Assembly: GCA_038502055.1 (NCBI GenBank)
Contig: JAXRKN010000041.1
Span: 4,011,501 to 4,075,500 of the forward strand
Reading direction: 5' to 3'
DNA: 64,000 bases
Source: Tanytarsus gracilentus
Lineage: Eukaryota > Arthropoda > Insecta > Diptera > Chironomidae
Of this stretch, positions 50,601 to 61,215 are shown in pieces. The notes beneath the pieces are model-generated. The model made no database searches and was not told the origin of the DNA. It saw nothing but the letters and a program-made list of their open reading frames with translations. The translations under genes were made by a program, and so were the position numbers. Each line of letters starts with the position of its first letter. Position 1 is the first letter of the stretch.

Positions 50601-53208
50601 GCTAAAGACACACACTCGGACCCCTTTTTTTGTTGTCATACGAACATTTTTAATGAATTTTGATATGGACAATGAAAGCGAGCTCTCGGAAGGTAAAAAG
50701 AGAAAAGGAAGAGCGAACAAAAAAAATCTCTTTTTTTATGAGGGCTGTTGATGGTTCCTTTGTACTCAATGTCGTTTCCCATGCCGATGCGTTTTTTGTT
50801 ATTGCGTCCGCGAGACCTTTTTTTTAAAATTTCTTTCCTCTCTTGATGCATCCGGTCATGCGTGATAAATGCAGTAAATTTTATAAAATATTCCCGCATC
50901 ATATGCGAGGGTAAAAGGATGTGAAAAATCATTGCGTAGCGGTTTAATTAATAATTTAAAAAATTTCAACTGAAAATGGATTTTTGGGTGATTACAATGG
51001 CATTAGGTTAAACATTGTTTGAGGGGTTTGGGAAATTATATTGCGGATTTAATTGCAATTAAAACGATTTTTGGTCATTTGTGATAAATATTGAGATGAC
51101 TTGATGCTGTCAAACACTGTGAAGAGTAAAAATCCCTTGAGGTAAATCACAGACTGAAAGTTTTTGATTTGAAAAATTATTTTAATAAATTTTCAATTTA
51201 AAAATATTTTTCAACCCTCGAAAAAAAAATAAACCTCATATAGGGGAGTGGACATACAGTGGCATCACATTTGACATCGACAGTTATTTTTCATATCCAT
51301 GTAATCATCGATGTTATAATAAAAAAAACTCTGCAATTTACTTTAAATCGATGCTAATAAAAAAATGTGTGCGGTATGTAGTTTGCAATGCAACATATTG
51401 TGTCGACTATTAGCACCCTCAGACTATTTTTTAAAAGCCAATTATGGTCGAAATTTTAAAGGAGGATATCTCGAATGCAATTTAACACACAAAATGATGC
51501 ATGTTTTGTAAGATATTGTCAATATTTCATTTTTCACTCTTCGCTCTCTTTTTTATGTCGCCAGATGATGGCGTAAATTTTCTTTTTTCCACAGGATGTA
51601 CGCGCCATAGAGAAAAATATGATAAAATTGCAGAAAGAATTCCGTGTGTGAGACGGACGGGGACAATAAATGGAACGGCAACTTCTCTGATAGCCTCATA
51701 ATCTGCACATGGTCTTTTTTGCATGCTACATGATTTTTCCTACATGGTGGAGAGCATCGAATGATGTCGTATGTGCTAGCAGCTATCCAATGTGCATGGA
51801 GCAAAAAGCGATGATGAACGTTCCAGAATACAAATGAATATGGAAAATAAGCGAGAGCGAGCAAAATTTAAATGGAAAAAATAAACGCGGCAGCAGATGG
51901 CGGTTCCATATTTATAAATTTTCATATTTGCATTTTATTGTATATTTACATCCCAACCACACATATGAGACTTCGTTTACCATCTTCTTTATCAGTCGAA
52001 ACTGTCCCTTGTGGATTCTTTGAGATTTTGTATAGATTGTAAAATTTATTTTTAACGGATATTTTCAAAATTTATTTTATATCGAAAAATTCCGTTAGAA
52101 ATCCCCCTCAAGGGAAAAAGATAGAAAAGGGGGGGAAGGGCGGGGAAGGTGGTGATCACCGTACCGGTATTCACCGTGAGGATCCCAAAAATTATGAATA
52201 CGTTTTTGCTTTCTTGGTCATTCGACTCTCTGACGTCGAGATTTTTTCTCGTGAATATTTCATGAGTTTTTTAATTGCAGCATGCATGTCCGAGAGTAAA
52301 TTCTGTATTTAAAAATGTATGAACATCGCTTTATAATAGAAGATAATGAGGCACAGGACATACAGTTATGCTTCTGGACATATCACTCAACCCTTCCGCT
52401 TTACTTTCTTACATGTCACTCTAATTAAAAATTCTATTGAAAAATTCATGAAATGCTGGACATCCTCATGCTGTTTATTGATTTTTTTATGCAACCCTAA
52501 GTTCTCTTTAAACTCACCACTATTTGTTGTATTTGATTCAGCATCAGCAACTTCGGCACGTAATCGCTTGAGTGGTGGCAGCGAGTGAAAGTCATCGTCG
52601 AGATGCACACTGCCTTCTCGCTTAATTTCCACACCATCGCGCTTATAGTCTACGTCATTATCTTTACAATCTAGGGAGGATGCAACGCTGTCAGGCCGTT
52701 TAACTCCAGTGTCATTGTCTGTGTGTTGCAATGAAATAAAATCGGTAAATCTTAAAAGTTCATTTAATAAGAAAATACTTACCGTCTGAAAGTCTTTTTG
52801 GTGTGCTCGTTGATCCATCTTCGAGGAGATGACTCGATGGACTCGCAAGGGGCGGCGAGTGAACTCGCGATGTACTCGATTTGCGCGACATTGGAGCCGA
52901 AATCGAGGGTCGACGTGAGTTTGTTAAGCTTAATGGACGTCCATCGTCGGAGTCTCTGTCACCCGTCGTCGTGCCTGAAAGTGCAGGATTGCCACCAGAT
53001 ACATTATACATCTCGATCAGCGACATTATCATCTGCTTCAAATTACCTTGCGTAAAGCACTGTCCATAGTTTTCTTTATTGCATTGTAACACTTTGTGTT
53101 GGATGAATTTCACAATTTCGGCAAGTGCGAATGTCTTTTGACATGTTCCGCATGTGAGGATGTCGTGCACTGCCTGATCTCCACCACCTTCGCCGGCATC
53201 GGAGTCTG
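44630..53208 (-). CDS. CG9650: BCL11A/B-family zinc-finger transcription factor (Drosophila CG9650-type), first coding exon missing
   Basis: Three minus-strand coding exons, 52783-53208, 52518-52718 and 44630-46872, join in phase 1 throughout to 956 codons plus a stop. The intron between the first two is 64 bp and the last is 5,645 bp. Exon 53208 encodes the N-terminal Cys-rich finger (LTCGTCQKTFALAEIVKFIQ). The large exon opens with the finger YVCCTCKTKYSSAWRLVQH, then gives a Gln/Ser/Pro-rich region, a nine-His run (46010-46036), a finger pair (45836-45988), an acidic block (45686-45796), the conserved FGLSNIAQYSEAYKQALEE segment, and three C-terminal fingers (44909-45148, starting DTCEYCGKVFKNCSNL). 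This is the full BCL11 finger layout. The family comprises nuclear DNA-binding repressors that recruit chromatin complexes in neural and blood cells. Exon 1, which should encode a short MSRRKQ-type N-terminus, is not in sight up to 57.4 kb; its phase-1 end would fit. Confidence 0.93.
47253..47266. repeat. (TG)n microsatellite
   Basis: Short uninterrupted TG dinucleotide run inside the large BCL11 intron. Confidence 0.85.
52129..52152 (+). other. G-rich tract with quadruplex potential
   Basis: Four G-runs in 24 bases (G7-AA-G3-C-G4-AA-GGTGG) stand out in very AT-rich DNA. The G-rich strand is the template strand of the BCL11-type gene, so the pre-mRNA is C-rich here. It lies about 370 bp downstream, in transcription terms, of the donor at 52517. 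Confidence 0.6.
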
Positions 53209-53879
53209 CTGGAAAATGAGAAGAAAGAAAATTTGTTAAATTTGAGTTTTTAAGAATTTAAATAGTCGTGAATTTTTAACTTTTAAAATGGTAAAACTCG
53301 TTAAATTTTTAATTTTCGACATCTCCCAATAAATTGCGGTAAGTCGCAATTTTTCTTCCGTGCCGCTCTCGACTTGTGACAATTTTAATGGCCATTACAT
53401 TCCACCTGAATGAATGGTGTGTCTATAAGTGCCAACCATCCTCAACAGCACTAGCGGAATAAAACAAATTGCTTTTAATTATACGAAATGTGTCTCGCAA
53501 TTGACCATTAAATGTGCCATAGTGTAACTCATGGCAGTTATTGGATTCTAGTGCAGATTAAGTCCATAATTTTTCCTCGTGAATTCAAGTGGATAATAAA
53601 AATCTCTCTCTTTCTGGTGTGTGTCTTAAATTGTAGCTCAATAAGTGAACGAAAAAAAAGAGGCAATAAAAATTTGTGCACAGATCCTCGCGTATTGCTC
53701 TCATGCATATTTATAGTCGTGAAGGGGGGCGCAAGTTTATTAGAAATCTGTTTTGAGCCTTAATTGACGTTCCAAAGCGCTCCGAGAGATTTTCCCTTCG
53801 GTAAGTTATTACCGATTTATGTAAATTACCCTCGGAAAGAAAAAGGACATTATGGACAGAGCGAGAGGAGAATTTTTGT

Positions 53880-53984
53880 AAGGAGTAGACACTAAAAATT
53901 ATAAAAAATTATAATCCGTTGGATTTTTAAAGTAATAAAATAATTTAAGAAATTTTAATTTAAAAACTTTAGTGTCCACCCCTT
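53880..53984. mobile_element. MITE-like element, AAGGGGTGGACACTAAA termini
   Basis: The left end AAGGAGTAGACACTAAA and the right end TTTAGTGTCCACCCCTT form a 17-bp inverted repeat with two mismatches around a 71-bp AT-rich core. It is the best-defined member of the AAGGGGTGGAAA-type family. Noncoding. Confidence 0.75.
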
Positions 53985-56846
53985 GATGCAACATAAAATC
54001 AATAAGCTAATCTCCGATGATTTTAGATTCGAAGGAATGAAGAGGAATTTTTGCCATACCCATGAAAACGTGACCTTTTGCCCGAATAGAATAAATGTCC
54101 CAAGACCGATGGCTCACAATCACATAATAAACACGGTTAATTTGATTTTCCCATTTCTCTGATGAAATTAGGACGAGGACAGAAAAAAAAGTTTTTCTTT
54201 TTCGTATAATCAAGAATTATGTCAACCCACACCACGAGACAATCATTGTGCCCGATGGCGAGAAAGCAGCAAAAAAATCTCAATTTTTCTTATGACACAC
54301 ATGTGAGAGTCATGTACGGGGTTTTGTATTGTGTCAATGGACAGAATGCCAAACGTTATCGGAGTGAAACTATCGAGTAATTTGATAAATGAATAACAAT
54401 TGGGAATATCCATTGTTCAATACCGCAAACTACAACAAAGCATCTCCTGGGCGCTGCGATGTTTATCATTGCTATTAATATTTTTTTCTCTCTCTATCGA
54501 TGATGAACCGCAAGATTTATTTTTGCGTCCTTTTCTTGCCACCCCAAAAATTATTCGCTCAAGGTTTTTTTCTAGTTTTTTTGTTTCAATCTAGGGATTA
54601 AATATATTGCGTATTGAATTAATAAATTAGCTTCCGTCGATAGTCAGATGGGCGGGAGAAATAATCCGCTTCGAGTCAATGAATGACCGGGAATAAATCG
54701 ACAAATGTTTTATCGTAAAATATTAAGTGAAAAAAGGATTTTTGTACTTTAGGGGTTGAGAAATATTTGAAGAGAATTTTTAACGGTTTTTTGAATTCAA
54801 ATATTTTTATCTCTTCAAAAAATTCAAAAAATTTATCTGACCATCGCATCCCTCGAAATATTTCATGCCAACTATTTTTCTCATCCCTTATATTCAAATT
54901 TCTCATGCCTCTTTTATCATCATCCAAATATCGTGCAACAGATTTTTTCATCACGATTATGAGCAAAAATTCTTAAAATAATTTCGCGGTGCGTCAAACG
55001 AAAAAATTTTACCCTTGATATTGCATTTTTCACTTTTTGCCATTCTCGAGTGGCGAGAACATAAAAAAATGTCAAGGCACTTGAGAGTGCACAGAGAGTA
55101 ATTGAAAGAATTGCAGAAATTAAATTTTTATGCTTTTTTTCCGTGGGATATTGGAATTGCTTTTCTGCCAATGTTCAACAGCTGTTTTTGTGTTCTTTGA
55201 ATTTTAATTCAAACTACTATTATGAGTTGAAATTGGGACTGAAAAAAAGTCATTAACGATATTGCAATGTCTTAATTCGAAGTGAATTTATGACGACTTA
55301 ATTGACGTCTTTGACCCAGGCAGTAATTTTTAGAGAAATTTTTTCCCAACGTATTTTTATAATTCAAATATTTAATCTTAAGAAAATGTACTCAATAATT
55401 TAATTTTTTTAATAAATTATTCACTGGGACTTCCACAAAACGGCCATAAGAAGATTATTTTCGAAAGGCATATTTTAGATGTCAAGAGATTTAGTCTATA
55501 AATCCTTCGAATGTTAAGTCCGCACAAACAGTTAATCAATGGCTGTCAATATCCTTCAAATAAGGGTTGAACATGTCCTGCTTTTATTAGAAATCACAAT
55601 TTCGGACTTTTTTTAGGTAGAACTATTGAAATATTTTAGCAGGCATCTGTCATGAAATGAAAATCATGGCGAGAGACCTTCGATTATTTGTTGAATTGGA
55701 AAAAATCAACATCTGGCTCGCTCTACATATTTTTTTCCGATAAATTATTGTTACAACTATTTTTTTGTAAAAAAAATCTATAACGAATCGAGAAAAGGTA
55801 GCAGCAGGATATGAACAAATGGTCATTCAACTCTCCTCCCATTGATTGACATTAACAACGAATGGCGAAGGGATTTCGATGACCATCACACTCACCATTG
55901 GTCAAGGCATGCGCACACAAGGACTCATTTGTCCATACATGTACGGGAGACTCATGTGTGGAGAGAAAAAAAGGAAAACGCCCTTTTCGGATTCTATAAG
56001 GACGACATGAAGAGTGAGAAAGAAAAGAACACGAAGGATACCTTCGGTCGAATCGTCATACCGTATGTGAAATGCTTATCGATTTTTTTCCTTTGCCATT
56101 TATAGTTGAAAGTCATTGTGGAGACGGAGAACAATAAAAGTTGAATTGTTTAATGTCTTTCGGGGAATTAAGGTCGAGGTAAAAGTTTTAGAAATTTTAA
56201 CGTATTTTTTGAATGTTCAAACCACGTGATTTTCAGTCGCCAGCTTTCCACCACTTAACATATTAATTTGTCAGTGGATTTTACGATTCAGCCGTACAAA
56301 TGTTTCTGATCAGCTTAGAATCTGCCATTCAAAGCTCAATTTTTACGACTTTGTTTTCTCTTTGCACCACTCAAAGCACAGCGATTTGCACATAAATTGG
56401 AAATCTCCATTGCGTAAAAACACACGCGAACTGAACTGTACACTGGCACTAAATTGACTCATTCGCTATCATACACACAAAAGTTATCAAATTGTCGTCA
56501 TTAAATTGGTGCCGACACAGTGGCAGAAATCGTAAATAAACCCCGCGATGAGAGTTTGCGACTGTTTACGATGGAACATATAACCAATATTTCAAGCAAT
56601 TACCATCCTCGTTATGTTCGGCAGAGAGGGAAAATTGAGTGAGCTGAGATAAACATCAAATCAGGATCTCTCTTTCGTATATCGCGAAGTGAAATGGAGC
56701 CAAGAAAATTTCTGCACTTATAGTTTACGAGGACGTTCGATGATAAAATTTGTGTCGTCGTCATTAATAAATTTTGTGAGAGAATGGGATCGAAATGTGT
56801 GTGTTGGCAATTTGTATAGTAATTGGGAAATTACGATTTTTCGATG

Positions 56847-56961
56847 CCCAGTAAGAAATAATTTTTTGAATATTTATAATACGTTAAAAAATTAAATTTT
56901 TGTAAATCTATAAAAACGTTAATTTTAATATTCAAAAAGATTTTAAATTTTTCTCACTGGG
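56847..56961. mobile_element. MITE-like element, CCCAGTRAGAAA termini
   Basis: The 115-bp segment starts CCCAGTAAGAAATAATTTT and ends TTTTCTCACTGGG; a second inner pair (TTTTTGAATATT / AATATTCAAAAA) and ACGTTAA words extend the fold. Similar CACTGGG ends bound AT-rich blocks at about 4947, 6128, 7606 and 55424, suggesting degenerate family members. Confidence 0.72.
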
Positions 56962-57429
56962 CCTCAAACTTTGTCATTAAACCGCACACATCTAATTTTA
57001 TGCTCTTTCCAAAATTGAAATTGCACAATTTCGCCCTCGACATGAATGTCACAATCAATGACAGAGATGAGGAAAAGTTAATTTCACTTCTCGATCTAAT
57101 TGTTGCCAATTTGAATAAATTATCCAAGAAAATGAAAATAGTTTTATGATTATTCTTTTTTGGTAAAATTGTTTTCACCACTTCATACCACAATGCGCCT
57201 CTCAAACATCACTAAATATCACGCATATCAATTACTTTATTGACATGTTCAGAAGTGAAAGAGAGAGAAAGGGAAAACTGTAACAATTTTTGGGGTTCGC
57301 AAACTATTGAGCGAAAAAATATTCATCTGTAAATAATAATAAGTCATTGAATATCTGATTGAGAGAGTTTATCATGAGGGTTGCAAATTTGAAGACTTGA
57401 GTAATGTTTTTTGACTTTTGACTGTTTGA

Positions 57430-57631
57430 AAATATTTTTTTAAATTATAGCTCCGCTATATATTAATTTTGGATTTCTCCAAAACCAGTTTTCAGCCCCT
57501 AGTGCCAAGACATTACATTGTGCAATATCAAAACATATACTCAAATGATAGGCCTTGTCAATTCCTACAAACTGGCGAAAACAGATTTGAAATCGGTTGA
57601 TCCTACGAGGAGTTAGAGCCATTTAAGTCAT
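57430..57631. repeat. Unique-looking flank of the satellite region, probably repetitive
   Basis: Less AT-rich than its surroundings, with a TATAGCTCCGCTATA palindrome at 57446-57460. One minus-strand frame is open for 60 codons, but it shows no domain and ends at the satellite, so I treat it as part of a repeat rather than a gene. Confidence 0.35.
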
Positions 57632-57700
57632 CTTACTTTCTCACTTTCTTACTTTCTTACTTTCTTACTTTCTTACTTTCTCACTTTCTTACTTTCTCAC
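57632..57700. repeat. Pyrimidine-rich (TTACTTTC)n microsatellite
   Basis: About eight to nine units of an 8-bp pyrimidine-rich word (TTACTTTC or TCACTTTC). It directly precedes the sequence that leads into the 120-bp satellite. Confidence 0.9.
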
Positions 57701-57842
57701 GATCTTAGTGAACGCAATATCTCAAGAACGGCTGGTTGGATTTGACTCGGGTTTGTGGCTAAATATCGGGTTTTGGCTCTAGTTGTGCAAGAAGTATTTA
57801 TTTTTGGGGTACGACCCTCTAAGGACCGTCCTTGAGTGCAAA

Positions 57843-58790
57843 AATGTCCTTTTTCATACAAATTTTCTCTTATATGGCTTCATGGGTATCGTTGAACTCG
57901 TAATTGGACCAGGAATCGATTGGCATTGACGATTTTTGAGGAGTGTCCATCATGGCCGGCCTGGAGTGCCACTAATGTCCATTTTTCAGAACTATGGCTT
58001 CATGTATGTCGTTGAACTCGTCATTGGACCAGAAATCGAATGGCATTGATGATTTTTGATGAATGTCCATTATGGACAGCCAGGAGTGCCACTAATGCCC
58101 ATTTTTCAGAACTATGGCTTCATGTATGTCGTTGAACTCGTCATTGCATCAGGAATCGATTGACATTGATGATTTTTGAGACATGTCCATCATGGCCGGG
58201 CAGGAGTGCCACTAATGCCCTTTTTTCAGAACTATGGCTTCATGTATGTTGTTGAACTCGTCATTGCATCAGGAATCGATTGACATTGATGATTTTTGAG
58301 ACATGTCCATCATGGCCGGCCAGGAGTGCCACTAATGCCCATTTTTCAGAACTATGGCTTCATGTATGTTGTTGAACTCGTCATTGCATCAGGAATCGAT
58401 TGACATTGATGATTTTTGAGACATGTCCATCATGGCCGGCCAGTAGTGCCACTAATGCCCATTTTTCAGAACTATGGCTTCATGGGTATCGTTGAACTCG
58501 TTTTTGCATCAGGAATCGATTTACATTGATGATTTTTGAGACATGTCCATCATGGCCGGCCAGGAGTGCCACTAATGCCCATTTTTTCAGAACTATGGCT
58601 TCATGTATGTTGTTGAACTCGTCTTTGCATCAGGAATCGATTGACATTGATGATTTTTGAGACATGTCCATCATGGCCGGCCAGGAGTGCCACTAATGCC
58701 CATTTTTCAGAACTATGGCTTCATGTATGTCGTTGAACTCGTCATTGCATCACGAATCGATTGGCATTGATCATGTTTAAAAAATTTATA
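57843..58790. repeat. 120-bp satellite array, eight units
   Basis: TATGGCTTCATG recurs at 57873, 57993, 58113, 58233, 58353, 58473, 58594 and 58714: a 120-bp period with a single 1-bp insertion. Units share TTGAACTCGTCATTGCATCA, GGAATCGATTGACATTGATG and CATCATGGCCGGCCAGGAG. The first two units keep ATTGGACCAG (as at 15.9 kb), whereas later ones read ATTGCATCAG, so the array has homogenised internally. All three plus-strand frames have stops, so it is not coding. It decays after about 58790. Confidence 0.95.
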
Positions 58791-59640
58791 TTGGTCTTCC
58801 AGGAGTGTTATAAATGTCTATTTTTACATAGGCTTGATGTTTCATGAAAGAAGCTTTTTAAACTTTGACTGCCAGTGGTAAAAACAGAGTTTGAATATTG
58901 CTTCAACAAATCATGTGTTAATTCATTAAAATTAATATTTATCAGGTGTTAAAGTTTTAAAAGTTTGATATCATTAAATTAACCTGATAATACCTAATTT
59001 TTTTAAAAAGTATAAACAAAAAATCGATGTAAACAAAAAGATATAACTTTTTATTTTCAAATGAATTTAGTTCTTTAATTTTTTTATCGTTTAAAATTTT
59101 AGAAAACAATAGAGGTATCAAGATTTTTGTCTCTTCTGGTTATGGACTTCAATCTCGAGTTTAAAGATGGTCATAATTCATGATCCATAATTCCATACGT
59201 CATTTTTTAAAAAATATTGCTCCTTGTTAAATCAAAAAATTATTACTATTAAGCAATAGTACATTATTTTAAATAGTTACAAATGATATTAAAATTTAAT
59301 TTAATTTAGTTTAATGACATTTAAATTCTCGTAATTTTAAGATTCTCAAAAATCTTTGATGCTTTGATAAGTTTTTTGAAGTATTTGTACCTAATTTACT
59401 ACCTGAAAACTTTTAAAATCATGTGAAGATTATTGTGTTGAAGATTATTGTGTTAAAGATTATTTCATCATTCAAAACAAAAATCAGTTCAAGTCTAACA
59501 TTCAAACAGTGAACAGTTGAAAAATTGTTCCTGTTGATTTTTTGGAAGTTTATTATTTTAAACCAATCGAAAATTAATTGTGTTAGTGTTGAATTTAAAA
59601 GGTTTTTTTCAAAACCAAATAAAAAGTGGTGTAATTCACA
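58791..59640. other. Upstream region and probable leader of the Helitron-type gene
   Basis: AT-rich sequence with no coding frame. A 15-bp word (GAAGATTATTGTGTT) is repeated near 59425-59460. An initiator-like ATCAGTTC at 59483-59490 precedes what looks like a first noncoding exon ending at AAGTGAAG|GTAAGC (59648). Confidence 0.4.
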
Positions 59641-59754
59641 AAGTGAAGGTAAGCATTAACACAAAATAATTATTATAGCAAAAACTTTTTTACCTGAATT
59701 AAAGTTTTCAAGCTTTTTTATTTCAATATACCTAAATATTTTTTTTTATTTCAG

Positions 59755-59870
59755 AGCATAGAATTTTGAGCCAGTGCGACCAGAAAGACAAGAAGACGAG
59801 GACGACGAGAGTGAGAGACGAAGACGACGAGCACGACGAAGAGAGCAACCGATACAGTATCATAAAAGTG
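59755..59870 (+). other. Probable noncoding leader exon of the Helitron-type gene
   Basis: TTTTTTTTATTTCAG ends at 59754 and AAAAGTG|GTGAGTG lies at 59870/59871, so both splice signals are strong. The exon is purine-rich (many GACGA and CGACGA words), as in exons rich in splicing enhancers. One frame reads as a D/E/R-rich peptide but is closed by a stop upstream and has no ATG, so I treat the exon as untranslated. Confidence 0.5.
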
Positions 59871-59947
59871 GTGAGTGATTTTCATAGTTATTAAGTTAGT
59901 TTAGACTCTTTAATATCAAAATCTGGTGAAAAAGTAAAGTAAAAGTA

Positions 59948-60574
59948 ATGACGCGAAAGAAATCTTATCGCACTAAAAATTTAGTTCAGAAAAAGTTAAT
60001 GAAAGCCCATAGGGCACAAGAAAATGTTTTAAATGAAAATAGAGTAAAGTCCGCTAGATCTCAGAAAGATAAATATAATAATGATTCAGATTTTAAAACA
60101 CAAAAGCTTAATTGTAATCGGAGATATAAGATTGAAAAAAAAGAAACAGACCCAGATTTTGAAATTAAAGAAAAATTAAGATTAGCTAATCTTAAGAAAG
60201 TAAAGTACGATAATGATTTAGAGCATAGGGTCGAAAAAATTAATTCAAGTCTTGATTATTTAACAAAAAAGAAAGAAACAGACCCAGATTTTGAAATTAA
60301 AGAAAAGTTAAGATTAGCTAATCTTATGAAAGTAAAGTACGATAATGATTTAGAGCATAGGGTCGAAAAAATTAATTCAAGTCTTGATTATTTAACAAAA
60401 AAGAAAGAAACAGACCCAGATTTTGAAATTAAAGAAAAATTAAGATTAGCTAATCTTAAAAAAGTAAAGTACGATAATGATTTAGAGCATAGGGTCGAAA
60501 AAATTAATTCAAGTCTTGATTATTTAACAAAAAAAAAGAAACAGACCCAGATTTTGAAATTAATGAAAATTTAA
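59948..60574 (+). pseudogene. N-terminal part of a Helitron-type protein, frame broken in an A-run
   Basis: The frame starts MTRKKSYRTKNLVQKKLMKA and gives a Lys-rich, probably helical region, followed by three full copies of a 44-residue repeat (ETDPDFEIKEKLRLANL..). In the next repeat copy, an A9 run near 60528-60536 has one base fewer than the equivalent site in the other copies, so this frame ends at 60574 after 208 codons. The downstream frame (60541 onward) continues the same repeat and the rest of the protein. The ATG follows a spliced leader closely and has an upstream context AAGTAATGA. The break may be a real mutation, an assembly error in a homopolymer, or be bypassed by -1 slippage at A_AAA_AAG. 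Confidence 0.8.
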
Positions 60575-61215
60575 GATTAGCTAATCTTATGAAAGTAAAG
60601 TACGATAATGATTTAGAGCATAGGGTCGAAAAAATTAATTCAAGTCTTGATTATTTAACAAAAAAGAAAGAAACAGACCCAGATTTTGAAATTAATGAAA
60701 AGTTAAGATTAGCTAATCTTATGAAAGTAAAGTACGATAATGATTTAGAGCATAGGGTCGAAAAAATTAATTCAAGTCTTGATTATTTAACAAAAAAGAA
60801 AGAAACAGACCCAAATTTTGAAATTAATGAAAAGTTAAGATTAGCTAATCTTATGAAAGTAAAGTACGATAATGATTTAGAGCATAGGGTCGAAAAAATT
60901 AATTCAAGTCTTGATTATTTAACAAAAAAGAAAGAAACAGACCCAGATTTTGAAATTAAAGAAAAGTTAAGATTAGCTAATCTTATGAAAGTAAAGTACG
61001 ATAATGATTTAGAGCATAGGGTCGAAAAAATTAATTCAAGTCTTGATTATATAACAAAAAAGAAAGAAACAGACCCAGATTTTGAAATTAAAGAAAAATT
61101 AAGATTAGCTAATCTTAAAAAAGTAAAGTACGATAATGATTTAGAGCATAGGGTCGAAAAAATTAATTCAAGTCTTGATTATTTAACTAAAAAAAAAGAA
61201 ACAGACCCAAATTTT
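60134..61215 (+). repeat. 132-bp coding tandem repeat (44 residues), about eight units
   Basis: The word ACAGACCC recurs near 60147, 60279, 60411, 60542, 60674, 60806, 60938, 61070 and 61202, every 132 bp except one 131-bp step. Units encode ETDPDFEIKEKLRLANL, KVKYDNDLEHRVEKINSS and LDYLTKKK and differ at only a few codons (K/N, K/M). The charged pattern suggests alpha-helix. Confidence 0.95.

Larger units (their letters stand above)
46873..52517 (-). other. Large last intron of the BCL11-type gene
   Basis: This 5,645-bp GTGAGT..ATTACAG intron separates the exons at 52518-52718 and 44630-46872. It contains a (TG)n run (47253-47266), a G-rich tract (52129-52152) and many open frames under 110 codons with no recognisable domain. 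I see no additional exon. Confidence 0.75.
53209..57429. other. Intron 1 or upstream sequence of the BCL11-type gene
   Basis: The acceptor TTTTCCAG ends at 53209, so minus-strand intron begins here. Searching for a MSRRKQ-like first exon on the minus strand up to 57.4 kb gave nothing. Two inverted-repeat elements (53880-53984 and 56847-56961) are the only clear structures. Confidence 0.5.

Noticed and set aside
56984..57046. Minus-strand MSRAKL.. reading as the missing first exon of the BCL11-type gene
   Set aside because: Only the first three residues resemble MSRRKQ; the following residues and the lack of a phase-1 donor do not fit.
57440..57622. 60-codon minus-strand ORF next to the microsatellite
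   Set aside because: It ends at the repeat boundary, shows no domain, and lies in sequence that looks like part of the satellite-associated repeat.
57843..58790. CRISPR-like regularly spaced repeats
   Set aside because: The whole 120-bp unit is conserved with no unique spacers, and the genome is eukaryotic; it is a satellite.
59755..59870. D/E/R-rich peptide frame in the purine-rich leader exon
   Set aside because: It has an in-frame upstream stop (TAG at 59759), no ATG and a stop at the donor site, so it is unlikely to be translated.
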